In this document: positions 36,186 through 45,647 of the stretch, piece after piece
How the letters are laid out: every line of letters starts with the position of its first letter
Numbering within the stretch: position 1 is the first letter of the stretch
DNA from: Phytopseudomonas dryadis
GTDB taxonomy: Bacteria > Pseudomonadota > Gammaproteobacteria > Pseudomonadales > Pseudomonadaceae
Direction of reading: 5' to 3'
Assembly: GCF_004327355.1 (NCBI RefSeq)
Contig: NZ_QJUM01000018.1
Span: 62,001 to 126,000 of the forward strand
DNA length: 64,000 nt
Notes under the pieces: generated by a model
Database searches by the model: none
What the model saw: only the letters and a program-made list of their open reading frames with translations
What the model was told of the DNA's origin: nothing
Translations under genes and position numbers: made by a program

Positions 36186-37259
36186 TCACTCATCTTCCGT
36201 GGCGTCGCGCTCGAAGCGTGTGTTGAAGGCTTTGACGAAGCCATTGCGCAGGATGCCGAGGAACGCCTGGAAGGCGCTGATGTTCTGCTGGCGGACGCTG
36301 CCACTGAGCTCCACGCGGGTGGCGAACTGATCCATGCGCTGGTTCTTCAGCACCTTCTCGCCACCGCCCACCAGCGCTTCCCAGATGGAGCGGAAGAAGC
36401 CCTTGTCGTCGTTTTCCACGTCCTGCTGCCAGTTGAACACCTCGACGTTGCGCAACAGGGGCTTGATGTAGCCGCTGAGCTGGGCGTCCTTGGCGAAGGC
36501 TTCGATCACCAGGTCGCCGGTGCCGCCGTTGAAGTCGAACTTGCCATAGGCGCTGGAGAAATCGTTGAGGCGCTTGAGCTCGATATCGGTGGCGCGCACC
36601 CGGAACTCGAAATCCTCGAAGTTGTGGAAGGGGTCGAACACCGCGCTGGCCTCCAGCGGCGCGTGGCCGAGCAACTGCGCGGTGCCCTCGAAGCGGGCGA
36701 CGCGCTGGCCTTGCGCATCCGCCACATTGGTCAGGTTGTACAGGCTGGCGTTGATGGCGGTGGCCTTGATGTCCACCGGTGGCGAGGAGGTGAAATTGTG
36801 AAAGCCGACGGTACCGTCGTTCACGCGGACCTCGTTGAGGGTGATCGGCAGCAGCTTGTTCAACTGCTCACGCCAGTCGACCCCTTCACCGGTCTGCGAG
36901 TCGCCTGCGCCCTCGCCATCGATGAAATTGAGCTCGGGTCGCTCGAACACTACCCGGGCGACCACCGCGCGCTCGCGCCACAGGGCGTTCCAGCTCACCG
37001 CGATGTCGATCACCGGGGCGTCGACGAAGGGCACCTGCGCCTCGCGCTCGGCCTTGACGATGCGCAGGCCGTTGATCCGGTAGGCGCCACGCCACAGGGC
37101 CAGGTCGACATCGGCGATATGGCCCCGGTAGTCGCCCATGTCGGCGAGCTTGTCGTTGAGGTAGCCGCGGATCGCATAGGGCAGGGCGATGTGCGCGACC
37201 AGCAGCAGGACGAGCAGTCCCAGAACTGTCCAGAGCGGCAGGCGGTAGCGACGTTTCAT
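36186..37259 (-). CDS. DUF748 domain protein
   Basis: A 357-residue protein with one N-terminal membrane segment ([20 protein letters not shown]) and a large beta-rich part containing [20 protein letters not shown] and [23 protein letters not shown], typical of DUF748/AsmA-related proteins that span the periplasm. AsmA-like proteins are linked to lipid transport between membranes, so a role in the envelope is plausible. Start at 37259 ([10 protein letters not shown]); an ATG three codons upstream is possible. It is divergent from cysK. Confidence 0.85.
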   Translation of the reverse strand: MKRRYRLPLWTVLGLLVLLLVAHIALPYAIRGYLNDKLADMGDYRGHIADVDLALWRGAYRINGLRIVKAEREAQVPFVDAPVIDIAVSWNALWRERAVVARVVFERPELNFIDGEGAGDSQTGEGVDWREQLNKLLPITLNEVRVNDGTVGFHNFTSSPPVDIKATAINASLYNLTNVADAQGQRVARFEGTAQLLGHAPLEASAVFDPFHNFEDFEFRVRATDIELKRLNDFSSAYGKFDFNGGTGDLVIEAFAKDAQLSGYIKPLLRNVEVFNWQQDVENDDKGFFRSIWEALVGGGEKVLKNQRMDQFATRVELSGSVRQQNISAFQAFLGILRNGFVKAFNTRFERDATEDE

Positions 37260-37392
37260 CGGTGGCATCCGTTGGCCCAGTGTCTCTGGTGGACTGCACG
37301 CGCCGTGGCAGAGTTCGACCTTCTTGCGCTGGACGCCGTCGAGCATCGGGCATAGGCTGACCCGCTCAGTCATGACAAGGATTCCGCACATC

Positions 37393-38367
37393 ATGAGCCG
37401 CATCTTCGCAGACAACGCACAGGCCATCGGCAACACGCCCCTGGTGATGATCAACCGTCTCGGGCCCAAGGGCGTGACCATCCTGGCCAAGATCGAGGGA
37501 CGCAACCCGGCCTATTCGGTGAAGTGCCGCATCGGCGCCAACATGGTCTGGGATGCGGAGTCGCGCGGCGTGCTCAAACCGGGCATGACCCTGGTCGAAC
37601 CGACCTCGGGCAACACCGGTATCGGCCTGGCTTTCGTCGCCGCCGCCCGTGGCTACAAGCTGATCCTGACCATGCCCGCGTCGATGAGCCTGGAGCGGCG
37701 CAAGGTGCTCAAGGCCCTGGGCGCCGAACTGGTGCTCACCGAGCCGGCCAAGGGCATGAAGGGGGCCATCGACAAGGCCGCCGAGATCGCCGCCGCCGAT
37801 AGCGACCGTTACTACATGCCGCAGCAGTTCGAGAATCCGGCCAACCCGGCGATCCACGAGAAGACCACCGGGCCCGAGATCTGGAACGATACCGAGGGCG
37901 CGGTGGACGTGCTGGTTTCCGGGGTCGGCACCGGCGGCACCATCACCGGGGTGTCGCGCTACATCAAGCACACCCAGGGCAAGGCCATCCTCTCGGTGGC
38001 GGTGGAGCCGGTCACCTCGCCGGTGATCAGCCAGACCCTGGCCGGCGACGAAGTCAAACCCAGCCCGCACAAGATCCAGGGGATCGGCGCCGGTTTCGTG
38101 CCGAAAAACCTCGACCTGTCCCTGGTCGACCGGGTCGAGCAGGTGACCGACGAGGAGGCCAAGAACATGGCCCTGCGCCTGATGCGCGAGGAGGGCATCC
38201 TCTGCGGCATCTCCTGCGGCGCGGCCATGGCGGTTGCCGTACGCATGGCGGAAAAGCCGGAGATGCAGGGCAAGACCATCGTGGTGATCCTCCCGGACTC
38301 CGGCGAGCGCTACCTGTCGAGCATGCTCTTCAGCGACCTGTTCAGCGAGCAGGAGTTGCAGCAGTAA
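37393..38367 (+). CDS. cysK: Cysteine synthase A
   Basis: A 324-residue PLP enzyme. The pyridoxal Lys is Lys44 in [11 protein letters not shown], the substrate loop is TSGNTG (71-76), and [16 protein letters not shown] binds the cofactor phosphate. It makes cysteine from O-acetylserine and sulfide. The sequence is CysK rather than CysM by its overall pattern ([28 protein letters not shown]). Start ATG 37393 is the family start; a longer frame from 37324 overlaps the DUF748 promoter region. Confidence 0.95.
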   Translation: MSRIFADNAQAIGNTPLVMINRLGPKGVTILAKIEGRNPAYSVKCRIGANMVWDAESRGVLKPGMTLVEPTSGNTGIGLAFVAAARGYKLILTMPASMSLERRKVLKALGAELVLTEPAKGMKGAIDKAAEIAAADSDRYYMPQQFENPANPAIHEKTTGPEIWNDTEGAVDVLVSGVGTGGTITGVSRYIKHTQGKAILSVAVEPVTSPVISQTLAGDEVKPSPHKIQGIGAGFVPKNLDLSLVDRVEQVTDEEAKNMALRLMREEGILCGISCGAAMAVAVRMAEKPEMQGKTIVVILPDSGERYLSSMLFSDLFSEQELQQ

Positions 38368-38398
38368 GCCGCCGATCCGGTCGCGCGCGGCGGGCCAC

Positions 38399-38427
38399 TG
38401 GTCAGCCCCGCGCGACCGGGTTATAGT
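38399..38427 (+). promoter_or_regulatory. Probable promoter of the leader peptide / EamA transcript
   Basis: TGGTCA (38399-38404), a 17-base spacer and TATAGT (38422-38427) resemble a sigma-70 promoter. It lies 50 bases before the 49-codon leader frame and 307 bases before the transporter start, giving a long leader transcript. Confidence 0.55.
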
Positions 38428-38476
38428 CCGGCGACTTGTTCATCCGTTTCACGATATCCCTCTCACGAGACCTCCC

Positions 38477-38626
38477 ATGTCCGCCCTCGTCGTTGCGTCG
38501 TCCATCCCTGGCACTGCCCTGCACCCGCTGCAGCAGTCGATGGCGCCTGCGGCGGTCACTTCCCTGGCTCCGCCACCTGTCAGCCCGCCAGCGGGCTACG
38601 CGCCTCCGCCGCCCGCCGCGGCCTGA
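38477..38626 (+). CDS. Putative proline-rich leader peptide (49 aa)
   Basis: A 49-codon frame begins ATG TCC GCC and ends TGA. The peptide starts MSALVVASSIPGTALH and ends with proline clusters: APPPVSPPAGYAPPPPAAA. PPP and PPPP stall ribosomes unless EF-P acts, a property used by regulatory leader peptides. Its stop codon lies at a segment (GCCGCGG, 38615-38621) that can pair with CCGCGGC (38649-38655), the latter also part of an alternative hairpin. It precedes the EamA transporter start by 107 bases. There is only a weak ribosome site, so translation is unproven. Confidence 0.5.
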   Translation: MSALVVASSIPGTALHPLQQSMAPAAVTSLAPPPVSPPAGYAPPPPAAA

Positions 38627-38730
38627 GGCCTGGCCGTACAGGTTGCCCCCGCGGCAGCCTGACTCGTCGGCCCTTCCCTGACCTGCGTTTCCGTCCTTGC
38701 GGCGGGCGCTATCGATTTGCCTTTACAGGT
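38615..38730 (+). promoter_or_regulatory. Possible attenuator-like leader structures
   Basis: GCCGCGG (38615-38621) and CCGCGGC (38649-38655) can pair; this excludes the hairpin GGTTGCC-CCCGC-GGCAGCC (38641-38659). Further on ACCTG (38691-38695) can pair with CAGGT (38726-38730), which overlaps the transporter Shine-Dalgarno sequence AGGTGG. Mutually exclusive pairing behind a stalling peptide would suit translational control. This is structural inference only. Confidence 0.35.
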
Positions 38731-38733
38731 GGC

Positions 38734-39612
38734 ATGTCCATGATCGTTTTCAGCCGCAATACCCTGCTTGCCTATGGCAGCACGGCCTTGTTCGTACTGC
38801 TGTGGAGCAGTGGTGCGATCGTTTCCAAACTGGGCCTGGCCCATGCTTCGCCTTTCGCCTTCCTGCTGGTGCGCTTCGTTCTGGCCTGCAGCGCGTTCCT
38901 GTTGCTGGCACGCCTGCTGCCGCTGCGCGGGCCGGCATCGCCCGCCGCCCGCTGGGCGGCGTGGCGCACCGGGCTGGTCCTGGTGGGGGCGTATCAGGTC
39001 TTCTATCTGCTGGCTCTGCAGCAGGAGGTCACCCCCGGCCTGATGGCCACCTTGCTCGGTACCCAACCCATACTGACCGCCGTGTACCTGGAACGGCGGC
39101 TTTCCCCCGGCCGATTGCTCGGGCTGAGCCTCGGCCTGCTGGGGCTGGTGCTGGTGGTGTTCCAGGGCATCGGCCTGGCCGGTCTGTCCTGGTCCGGCAT
39201 GCTCTGCGCGCTGGCGGCGCTGCTCGCCATGACGGCCGGGGCGATCATGCAGAAGGGCATTCGTGACAACCCGCTGGGTACGTTGCCCACGCAGTACCTC
39301 GCCGGTCTGCTGCTGTGCCTGCTGGTGGTGCCGTTCCAGCCGCTGCGCCTGGAGATGACGGCAGGTTTCTGGTTATCGGCGCTGTGGATGGGACTGGTGA
39401 TTTCGGTTGCCGCCAGCCTGCTGCTGTACCGCCTGATCGCCCGTGGCAATCTGGTCAACGTGACCAGCCTGTTCTACCTGGTACCGGCGGTCACGGCCGC
39501 GCTGGACTACCTGGTGTTCGGCAACCGGCTGGCGCCATTGAGCCTGCTGGGCATGGGCCTGATCGTGCTGGGGCTGGTGTTCGTGTTCCGTCAGGCGCCG
39601 GGCAATCGCTGA
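38734..39612 (+). CDS. EamA-family drug/metabolite transporter
   Basis: A 292-residue inner-membrane protein with ten predicted segments in two EamA repeats: GSTALFVLLWSSGAIVSKLG opens the first and SAVWMG-like ALWMGLVISVAASLLLYRLI and NVTSLFYLVPAVTAALDYL belong to the second. DMT transporters of this kind export amino acids or other metabolites. The substrate is not evident. The ATG at 38734 follows AGGTGG; an ATG two codons later is possible. The long leader with a proline-rich frame is the notable feature. Confidence 0.88.
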   Translation: MSMIVFSRNTLLAYGSTALFVLLWSSGAIVSKLGLAHASPFAFLLVRFVLACSAFLLLARLLPLRGPASPAARWAAWRTGLVLVGAYQVFYLLALQQEVTPGLMATLLGTQPILTAVYLERRLSPGRLLGLSLGLLGLVLVVFQGIGLAGLSWSGMLCALAALLAMTAGAIMQKGIRDNPLGTLPTQYLAGLLLCLLVVPFQPLRLEMTAGFWLSALWMGLVISVAASLLLYRLIARGNLVNVTSLFYLVPAVTAALDYLVFGNRLAPLSLLGMGLIVLGLVFVFRQAPGNR

Positions 39613-39697
39613 AAGACGCGCCGGGTTGGCCGAGGGGCCGGAGAACAGGTATTTGCGGCTCCAGTGCCGTTGGTGCGAAAGAACTTGCCTCAGTGCA

Positions 39698-40030
39698 ATG
39701 GCCGCTATCGCATCGCGCCGGGGGCGACGCTCCTACGCGCTCGGTGGTTTGCCGCTATCCCGTGGGAGCCGCGCCCCCGCGGCGAATAGCGGCCACGCTA
39801 TGGATTCTGCGGGATGGCCGCCATCGCATCGCGTCGGGGGCGACGCGCCTACGCGCTCGGTGGTTTGCCGCTATCCCGTGGGAGCCGCGCCCCCGCGGCG
39901 AATAGCGGCCACGCCATGGATTCTGCGGGATGGCCGCCATCGCATCGCGTCGGGGGCGACGCTCCTACGCGCTCGGTGATTTGCCGCTATCCCGTGGGAG
40001 CCACTTCCCCACGGCGATTGGCGGCCGCGG
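39698..40030 (+). repeat. 116-bp tandem repeat, about 2.9 copies
   Basis: Copies begin at 39698, 39814 and 39930 (ATGGCCGCTATCGCATCGCG and variants), an exact 116-base period. The first two are nearly identical; the third diverges at its right end (CCACTTCCCCACGGCG). Each unit carries a REP-type pair (GGGGGCGACGCTCCTAC and GTGGGAGCCGCGCCCCCGCG). Overlapping open frames here are artefacts of the repeat. It lies between two convergent EamA genes and fills 39613-40051. Confidence 0.9.
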
Positions 40031-40051
40031 CTCGCTCTGGCATGCAACAAC

Positions 40052-40945
40052 CTAGCGGACGTTCACCGCCGTGCGCGACGGCCTGACCACCAGCCACAGG
40101 GCGATGGCGATCAGCGCGCCCCCGTACAGGTAGGCCCAGGACAGCGGCTCGTCCAGCAGCAGGGCGCCCCAGAGCACGCCGAACGGTGGAATCAGAAAGG
40201 TCGTGGTCGAGGCCTTGATCGGGCCGATATCGCTCAGCAGGCGGAAGTACAGGACGTAGGCGAAGGCGGTACAGCCCAGGCCCAATGCGGCCAGCGACAG
40301 CCATTCCACGGCGCCGCCCCAGTCGGCGGGCGGTTGCACGGCCAGCGAGCCGATGAACAGCGGCAGGAGGAACAGGCTCGCGCCACACAGGCTGCTGAAG
40401 GCCGTCAGGCGGTTGTCCAGGCCGCCGCCGAGCCAGCGCCGGGCGAGAAAGCCGGCGAAGCCGTAGCAGGCGGTGGCCACCAGGCAGGCGGCGGCGCCGA
40501 GCAGCAATTCGAGATCCACCTGCACCGGGCCGGTGCGGGTCAGTACGCCGACCCCGAACAGGCCGATGGCCACGCCCGCGGCCCGGCCCAGGGTCAGCGC
40601 CTCGGCGAAGAACAGGGCGCCGATCAGTACGCCCATCATGGGCGTGGTGGCATTGAGGATCGCCGAGTAGCCGGCCGGCAGCACCAGCGCCGCCAGGCTG
40701 TACATGGCCGATGGCAGGCCGGCGTTGATCACCCCCAGGAGCAGGCAGTGCCCGAGCTTGCCGCGAAAATCCCACTGCACCCGCATGATCAGCAGAATCG
40801 CCAGCAGCCCGAGGGCGCCGATGCCGGCGCGGAAGAAGGCGGTGGGCATGCTGCCGATGACCGGCGCCACCACACGCATGAACAGGAAGCTCGCCCCCCA
40901 GATCGCGGAGAGCAGTAACAGGCGCAACAAGTCGGCAGGACGCAA
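40052..40945 (-). CDS. EamA-family DMT transporter
   Basis: A 297-residue ten-segment membrane protein of two EamA repeats: LLLSAIWGASFLFMRVVAP at the start and LGCTAFAYVLYFRLLSDIGP with FLIPPFGVLWGALLLDEPLS in the second repeat. It resembles YdcZ/RhaT-type or PecM-like exporters; the substrate is unknown. It differs clearly from the EamA protein at 38734-39612, so they are not a recent duplication. Confidence 0.88.
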   Translation of the reverse strand: MRPADLLRLLLLSAIWGASFLFMRVVAPVIGSMPTAFFRAGIGALGLLAILLIMRVQWDFRGKLGHCLLLGVINAGLPSAMYSLAALVLPAGYSAILNATTPMMGVLIGALFFAEALTLGRAAGVAIGLFGVGVLTRTGPVQVDLELLLGAAACLVATACYGFAGFLARRWLGGGLDNRLTAFSSLCGASLFLLPLFIGSLAVQPPADWGGAVEWLSLAALGLGCTAFAYVLYFRLLSDIGPIKASTTTFLIPPFGVLWGALLLDEPLSWAYLYGGALIAIALWLVVRPSRTAVNVR

Positions 40946-41111
40946 GGCAGGCTCCTCGGAGGAAGGTGGCGGCAGTGTTGCCGCATGCGCGATTCAAGGC
41001 AACCGGAAAAACGCTTTTGAAGTACGGGCTGCGGCAGGATCCTGGCGGAGGATGAAGTTACGAGCAGTGCCCGCTTTCCCTCGCCGCCACCAGTGGCTAA
41101 GCTGCCACTGC

Positions 41112-41313
41112 CCCGATGCTGATCGGATCAGGTTTTTGCAGGAGCAGGAGGCACCGCAGCAGAGCGGCAAACCGCCGTCCGTGTAGGCGCGATGCCGATG
41201 GTGGCCAGCGCACGCAGCGTGTCACGGCCAGCGATCGCCGCGGGGTCGCGGCTCCCACAGGGCCGGGGCAGACCGCCATTTTGCGGGCCGCATGCTTAAC
41301 TGACTGGCATTAG
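41112..41313 (+). repeat. MITE/REPIN-like element 2
   Basis: The head (GATCGGATCAGGTTTTTGCA, near 41121) and tail (CATGCTTAACTGACTGGCAT, 41291-41310) match element 1 at 27866-28062 (tail segments agree at about 40 of 48 positions). The interior has diverged but keeps a REP half (GCCGCGGGGTCGCGGCTCCC). The left terminal repeat is degraded. Together with flanking sequence it fills the 407 bases between the EamA gene and aceK; the right end lies 39 bases before aceK. Confidence 0.65.
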
Positions 41314-41352
41314 GCTCTGCACCCGTTTTCCACCATGCCCGAGGTTCGTCCC

Positions 41353-43077
41353 ATGGCGCAGCAATGGCCAGCCAGCGACATCGCCCGCAGGATCCTCGAG
41401 GGCTTCGACGACTACTGCGAGCATTTCCGGCTGATCACCGATGGCGCGCGGCGGCGCTTCGAACAGGCGCTCTGGCAACAGGCGCAGCAGGCGTCGGCGG
41501 CGCGCATCGCCCTGTACGAGGAGAAGGTCGGCGAGACCGTCGGGGCGCTCGCCGGGCAGTGCGGCGGGCCATTGCTTGACGCCAACCACTGGCCCCGGGT
41601 CAAGCGTGCCTATATCGGCCTGATCGATCCACGCAGCGACGACGAGCTGGCCGAAACCTGGTTCAACTCGATCTTCTGCCGCCTGTTCAGCCACGACAAG
41701 ATCAGTGACGACTGCATGTTCATCCACACCACGCGGCCGGCTCCGGGCAGCCGTCAGCGGACGGTGCCGACGCGCCTGTACCCGTTCGCCGGCGAGCTGG
41801 CGGACATGCTCGCGCGCATCGTCGAGGATTACCGCTTCGACGTACCCTTCGGCGACCTCGCGCGCGATCTGCGGCGTCTCGAAGGCCAGTTGCGTGCCAG
41901 CCTGCCGGACTGGGTGTGCAAGGACCCGCGACTGTGCATCGAACTGTTTTCCTCGGTGCTCTACCGCAACAAGGGCGCCTACCTGATCGGCCGCCTCTAT
42001 ACGCAGGACGAGCAATGGCCCCTGGCGATCCCGCTGCTGCACCCCGAGGGGCAGGGGCTGCAGTTCGACGCGGCGATCGTCGACGAGGCGGAAGTCTCGA
42101 TCATCTTCTCCTTCACCCGTTCGTACTTCATGGTCGAGGTGGCCACGCCGGCGCAGTTCGTGGCTTTTCTGCAAGGCATCCTGCCGGGCAAGCACGTCGC
42201 CGAGCTGTACACCGCCATCGGCTTCCACAAGCACGGCAAGTCGGAGTTCTACCGCGCCCTGATCGGCCACCTGGCCAGCAGCGACGATCGCTTCATCATG
42301 GCGCCCGGGGTGCGCGGCATGGTCATGAGCGTCTTCACCCTGCCGGGTTTCAATACCGTGTTCAAGGTCATCAAGGATCGCTTCTCACCGACGAAGAACG
42401 TCGACCGCAACACCGTGATCGACAGGTACCGCCTGGTGAAGAACGTCGATCGGGTGGGGCGTATGGCCGATACCCAGGAGTTCGCCGATTTCCGTTTTCC
42501 CGTCGCCAGGTTCGAGCCCGACTGCCTGAGCGAATTGCTGGAGGTGGCGCCCTCCACCGTGGTGCTGCAGGGCGACACGGTGCTGGTGCGGCACTGCTGG
42601 ATCGAACGGCGCATGACCCCCCTCAACCTGTACCTGGAGAACGCCAGCGCCGCGCAGCTACGCGAAGCGCTGGACGACTACGGCCTGGCCATCAAGCAAC
42701 TGGCGGCGGCGAACATCTTCCCCGGCGACATGCTGCTGAAGAATTTCGGGGTGACCCGCCATGGCCGGGTGGTGTTCTACGACTACGACGAAATCAGCCT
42801 GCTCACCGAGATCAATTTTCGCCGCATTCCGCCGCCGCGTTATCCCGAGGATGAAATGGCCTCCGAGCCCTGGTACTCGGTGGCGCCGCTGGATGTGTTT
42901 CCCGAGGAGTTCCCGCCGTTCCTGTTCGCCGATGGGCAACAACGGCGGCTGTTCGCCGAACTGCACGGCGAGCTGTACGACGCCGACTACTGGAAGGGCC
43001 TGCAGGAGGCGATCCGGGCGGGCAAGGTGATCGACGTGTTTCCCTACCGGCGTCAGTTGGAACGCCAGCGCCAGTGA
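41353..43077 (+). CDS. aceK: Isocitrate dehydrogenase kinase/phosphatase
   Basis: A 574-residue AceK. The ATP-binding loop [10 protein letters not shown] (about residue 320), [20 protein letters not shown] and the catalytic region [12 protein letters not shown] are family signatures, with [18 protein letters not shown] further on. It phosphorylates and dephosphorylates isocitrate dehydrogenase and so splits flux between the TCA cycle and the glyoxylate bypass. The ATG at 41353 (GAGG eight bases upstream) is preferred to 41335. It stands alone here rather than with aceA or aceB, as in other Pseudomonas. Confidence 0.95.
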   Translation: MAQQWPASDIARRILEGFDDYCEHFRLITDGARRRFEQALWQQAQQASAARIALYEEKVGETVGALAGQCGGPLLDANHWPRVKRAYIGLIDPRSDDELAETWFNSIFCRLFSHDKISDDCMFIHTTRPAPGSRQRTVPTRLYPFAGELADMLARIVEDYRFDVPFGDLARDLRRLEGQLRASLPDWVCKDPRLCIELFSSVLYRNKGAYLIGRLYTQDEQWPLAIPLLHPEGQGLQFDAAIVDEAEVSIIFSFTRSYFMVEVATPAQFVAFLQGILPGKHVAELYTAIGFHKHGKSEFYRALIGHLASSDDRFIMAPGVRGMVMSVFTLPGFNTVFKVIKDRFSPTKNVDRNTVIDRYRLVKNVDRVGRMADTQEFADFRFPVARFEPDCLSELLEVAPSTVVLQGDTVLVRHCWIERRMTPLNLYLENASAAQLREALDDYGLAIKQLAAANIFPGDMLLKNFGVTRHGRVVFYDYDEISLLTEINFRRIPPPRYPEDEMASEPWYSVAPLDVFPEEFPPFLFADGQQRRLFAELHGELYDADYWKGLQEAIRAGKVIDVFPYRRQLERQRQ

Positions 43078-43177
43078 GCCATCGATATACGACAGGGAGG
43101 AAAGGGGCCGCGGCGCTCCAGGACAACCTCCGACCCACGTTCGCCACGTATTGAATTGAAGAAAAAGGACTGATCCC

Positions 43178-45304
43178 ATGACCCGTCACACCCCTTCGAG
43201 CCTGCCGGCGCTGTCGCCGTTGTACCGGGCCATCGCGCTCTGCGGTTGCGCCATGGCCGGCGCCGCTCATGCCGCGGATGGCGCCAACCGGGTGCTGCTC
43301 GAGCCGAGTGTGGTGTCCGGCTCGCGCAGCGCCAGCCAGAGCTTCGACCTGCCGTTCTCGGTGGACGGCATCGACCGCGAGCAGATCAGCGATGGGCAGT
43401 TGGGCATCAATGCCTCGGAAGTGCTGACCCGGGTGCCGGGCCTGGTGGTGCAGAACCGCCAGAACTACGCCCAGGACCTGCAGATATCCTCCCGTGGTTT
43501 TGGCGCGCGCTCGGCCTTCGGCGTGCGGGGCCTGAAACTGATCGCCGACGGCATCCCGGCCAGTACCCCGGATGGCCAGGGCCAGGCCGCCACCTTCAAC
43601 CTCGACACCGCCGAGCGCATCGAAGTGCTGCGCGGTCCGGCGTCCACCTTGTACGGCAGCAACGCCGGCGGGGTGATCCAGCTGTTTTCCCGCGACGGCG
43701 AAGGCCGCCCGCGGATCGGCGCCGAGACCCTGTTCGGCAGCGATGGCCTGACCCGCAACCACCTCAGCGCCGAAGGCGAGGCCGAGGGTATCGGCTTCGT
43801 GCTCGACGCCTCGCGCATGGATACCGACGGTTACCGTGACCACAGCGCGGCGCGCCGTGACCAGACCTTCGCCAAGCTCAATTTCAGACCCGACGAAGAC
43901 AGCAAGCTGGCGCTGATCTACAGCAGCCTGGAGCAGAACGGCACCCAGGACCCGCTGGGACAGGCCTGGCAGGCCTACAGGGACGATCCGCGTTCGGTGA
44001 CCGCCAATGCGCTGAACTACAACACCCGCAAGAGCATCGACCACCAGCAGTTGGGCGCCAATTACGAGCGCTACTTCGGCGATGCGACCCTGCAGGTGAC
44101 CGCCTATGCGGGCAAGCGCAGCGTGATCCAGTACCTGGCGATACCGCCAGCGGCGCAGGCCAATGCCAACCACAGCGGCGGGGTCGTGGACTTCGACCGC
44201 GAGTTCCACGGCGGCAGCCTGCGCTGGCTGCAACCAGTCGATGGGGTGCCGGGGGATCTGCGTCTGGTGGTCGGCCTGGATTACGACCTGAGCCGCGATG
44301 ACCGTCGTGGCTACGAGAACTTCGTGGGCTCGCAGTTGGGCGTGAAGGGCAATCTGCGGCGTGATGAGGTGGACACCGTCACCAGCCTCGATCCCTACGC
44401 CCAGGCCACCTGGACACTGGGCGACTGGACCTTGCAGGGCGGCTTGCGCTACAGCACGGTGAAGGTCGACGTCGACGACAAGTACATCGTCGGGGCCAAT
44501 GGCGACGACAGCGGCACCCGGCGTTACGAAAAGGCCACGCCATCCGTCAGCCTGGGGTATGCCTTCAGCCCCGACCTGAACGGCTATATCAGCGTGGGCA
44601 AAGGCTTCGAAACGCCAAGCCAGGCCGAGCTGGCCTACTCGCAGGGCAACACGGGCTTCAACTATGGCCTGGAACCCTCGGAAAGCACCCAGTACGAGAT
44701 CGGCCTGAAGGCGCGCCTGGGCGAAGGGACGCGCGTCAACGCCGCGGTTTTCCAGATCAACACCGACGATGAGATCGTCGTGCTGGAAAATATCGGCGGC
44801 CGCACCAGCTACCAGAACGCCGGCAAGACCCTGCGCCGCGGCTTCGAACTGGGGGTGGAAAGCCAGTTCAGCGAGCGATGGTCGGCAGCCCTGGCCTACA
44901 CCTACCTGGCGGCGACCTATGATTCGAGCTTCGTCGCCGGCACCAGCACCATCGACAAAGGCAACGACCTGCCCGGCGTGCCGCGCACCACCCTGTTCGG
45001 CGAACTGGCCTGGAAGCCGGTCGATGGCATCAGCACCGCGCTGGAAGGCCTGTATCGCAGCCAGGTATATGTCGAAGACAGCAATACCGAGCAGGCCGCG
45101 CCGAGCTACGCCGTGTTCAACTGGCGCACCCGCTTCGAGCAACGCCTGGGTTCCTGGACGACCCACCAGACCCTGCGCCTGGACAACCTGTTCGACCGTC
45201 AGTACGTGGGCTCGGTGATCGTCGGTGACGGCAACAACCGCTATTACGAAGCCGCCCCGGGCCGTTCTTGGTATGCCGGCGCGGGCGTCGAGTATCAGTT
45301 CTGA
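43178..45304 (+). CDS. pqqU: TonB-dependent receptor, YncD/PqqU type
   Basis: A 708-residue outer-membrane receptor. The signal peptide ends AHA-AD; the plug contains RVPGLVVQNRQNYAQDLQIS and RGFGARSAFGVRGLKLIADG, and the barrel ends in Phe (GVEYQF). The plug and later stretches (NGDDSGTRRYEK, TDDEIVVLENIGGRTSYQN, YVGSVIVGDGNNRYYEAAPG) closely match E. coli YncD, shown to import the cofactor pyrroloquinoline quinone and renamed PqqU. This is by memory of the YncD sequence. AGGA stands nine bases before the start. No Fur-box is evident upstream, which fits a non-iron substrate. Confidence 0.85.
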   Translation: MTRHTPSSLPALSPLYRAIALCGCAMAGAAHAADGANRVLLEPSVVSGSRSASQSFDLPFSVDGIDREQISDGQLGINASEVLTRVPGLVVQNRQNYAQDLQISSRGFGARSAFGVRGLKLIADGIPASTPDGQGQAATFNLDTAERIEVLRGPASTLYGSNAGGVIQLFSRDGEGRPRIGAETLFGSDGLTRNHLSAEGEAEGIGFVLDASRMDTDGYRDHSAARRDQTFAKLNFRPDEDSKLALIYSSLEQNGTQDPLGQAWQAYRDDPRSVTANALNYNTRKSIDHQQLGANYERYFGDATLQVTAYAGKRSVIQYLAIPPAAQANANHSGGVVDFDREFHGGSLRWLQPVDGVPGDLRLVVGLDYDLSRDDRRGYENFVGSQLGVKGNLRRDEVDTVTSLDPYAQATWTLGDWTLQGGLRYSTVKVDVDDKYIVGANGDDSGTRRYEKATPSVSLGYAFSPDLNGYISVGKGFETPSQAELAYSQGNTGFNYGLEPSESTQYEIGLKARLGEGTRVNAAVFQINTDDEIVVLENIGGRTSYQNAGKTLRRGFELGVESQFSERWSAALAYTYLAATYDSSFVAGTSTIDKGNDLPGVPRTTLFGELAWKPVDGISTALEGLYRSQVYVEDSNTEQAAPSYAVFNWRTRFEQRLGSWTTHQTLRLDNLFDRQYVGSVIVGDGNNRYYEAAPGRSWYAGAGVEYQF

Positions 45305-45647
45305 GCTGCCTGGGGGCGCAGCGAAATCGTCGGTTACAAAGTGGCGTTCGTACCGTTCGAAGCGGCCTGAGCGAACGGCCCGCTGGGGGGCTTCCTCGGC
45401 AGCCTGACGTCGCCGGTGGGGCTGAAAGGGCCGGGGTACAGGGGGGCGCTGGCTGTAGCGCTGCGGTCTCGCACTGTGTGGCGGGTGGCGGACGCTGTCA
45501 GCCAGATCCTTTGGCAGCTTGCCTGAGGCGACGACCGGTATCGCCGGAGCGGCGTTACCGGCATTTACTTCTCCATCTGCGGCGAGGATTCGGCTACTCT
45601 CAGTACAGAGCGGCCATGTAAGCCGCCCGTAGTTCGAGGATTATCTT
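45305..45647. other. 343-bp gap, no supported gene
   Basis: No intact gene is seen. Open frames on both strands are short and lack ribosome sites. A stretch on the plus strand reads SEIVGYKVAFVPFEAA before a stop, faintly like a 2-keto-4-pentenoate hydratase fragment, but later frames do not support this. The right end should hold the promoter of the small gene at 45648. Confidence 0.4.

Noticed and set aside
39614..40086. Several overlapping frames on both strands near the tandem repeat
   Set aside because: They share repeated peptide blocks that follow from the 116-base DNA repeat and have no ribosome sites.
41335..41352. Upstream ATG at 41335 as the aceK start
   Set aside because: The ATG at 41353 has GAGG at a proper distance and gives the usual AceK N-terminus.
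42812..45166. A 784-codon minus-strand frame opposite aceK and the TonB receptor
   Set aside because: It crosses two real plus-strand genes and their gap and shows no domain.
45305..45640. Possible remnant of a 2-keto-4-pentenoate hydratase gene
   Set aside because: Only one short phrase (EIVGYKVAF) is reminiscent; following residues do not fit in any frame without many shifts.
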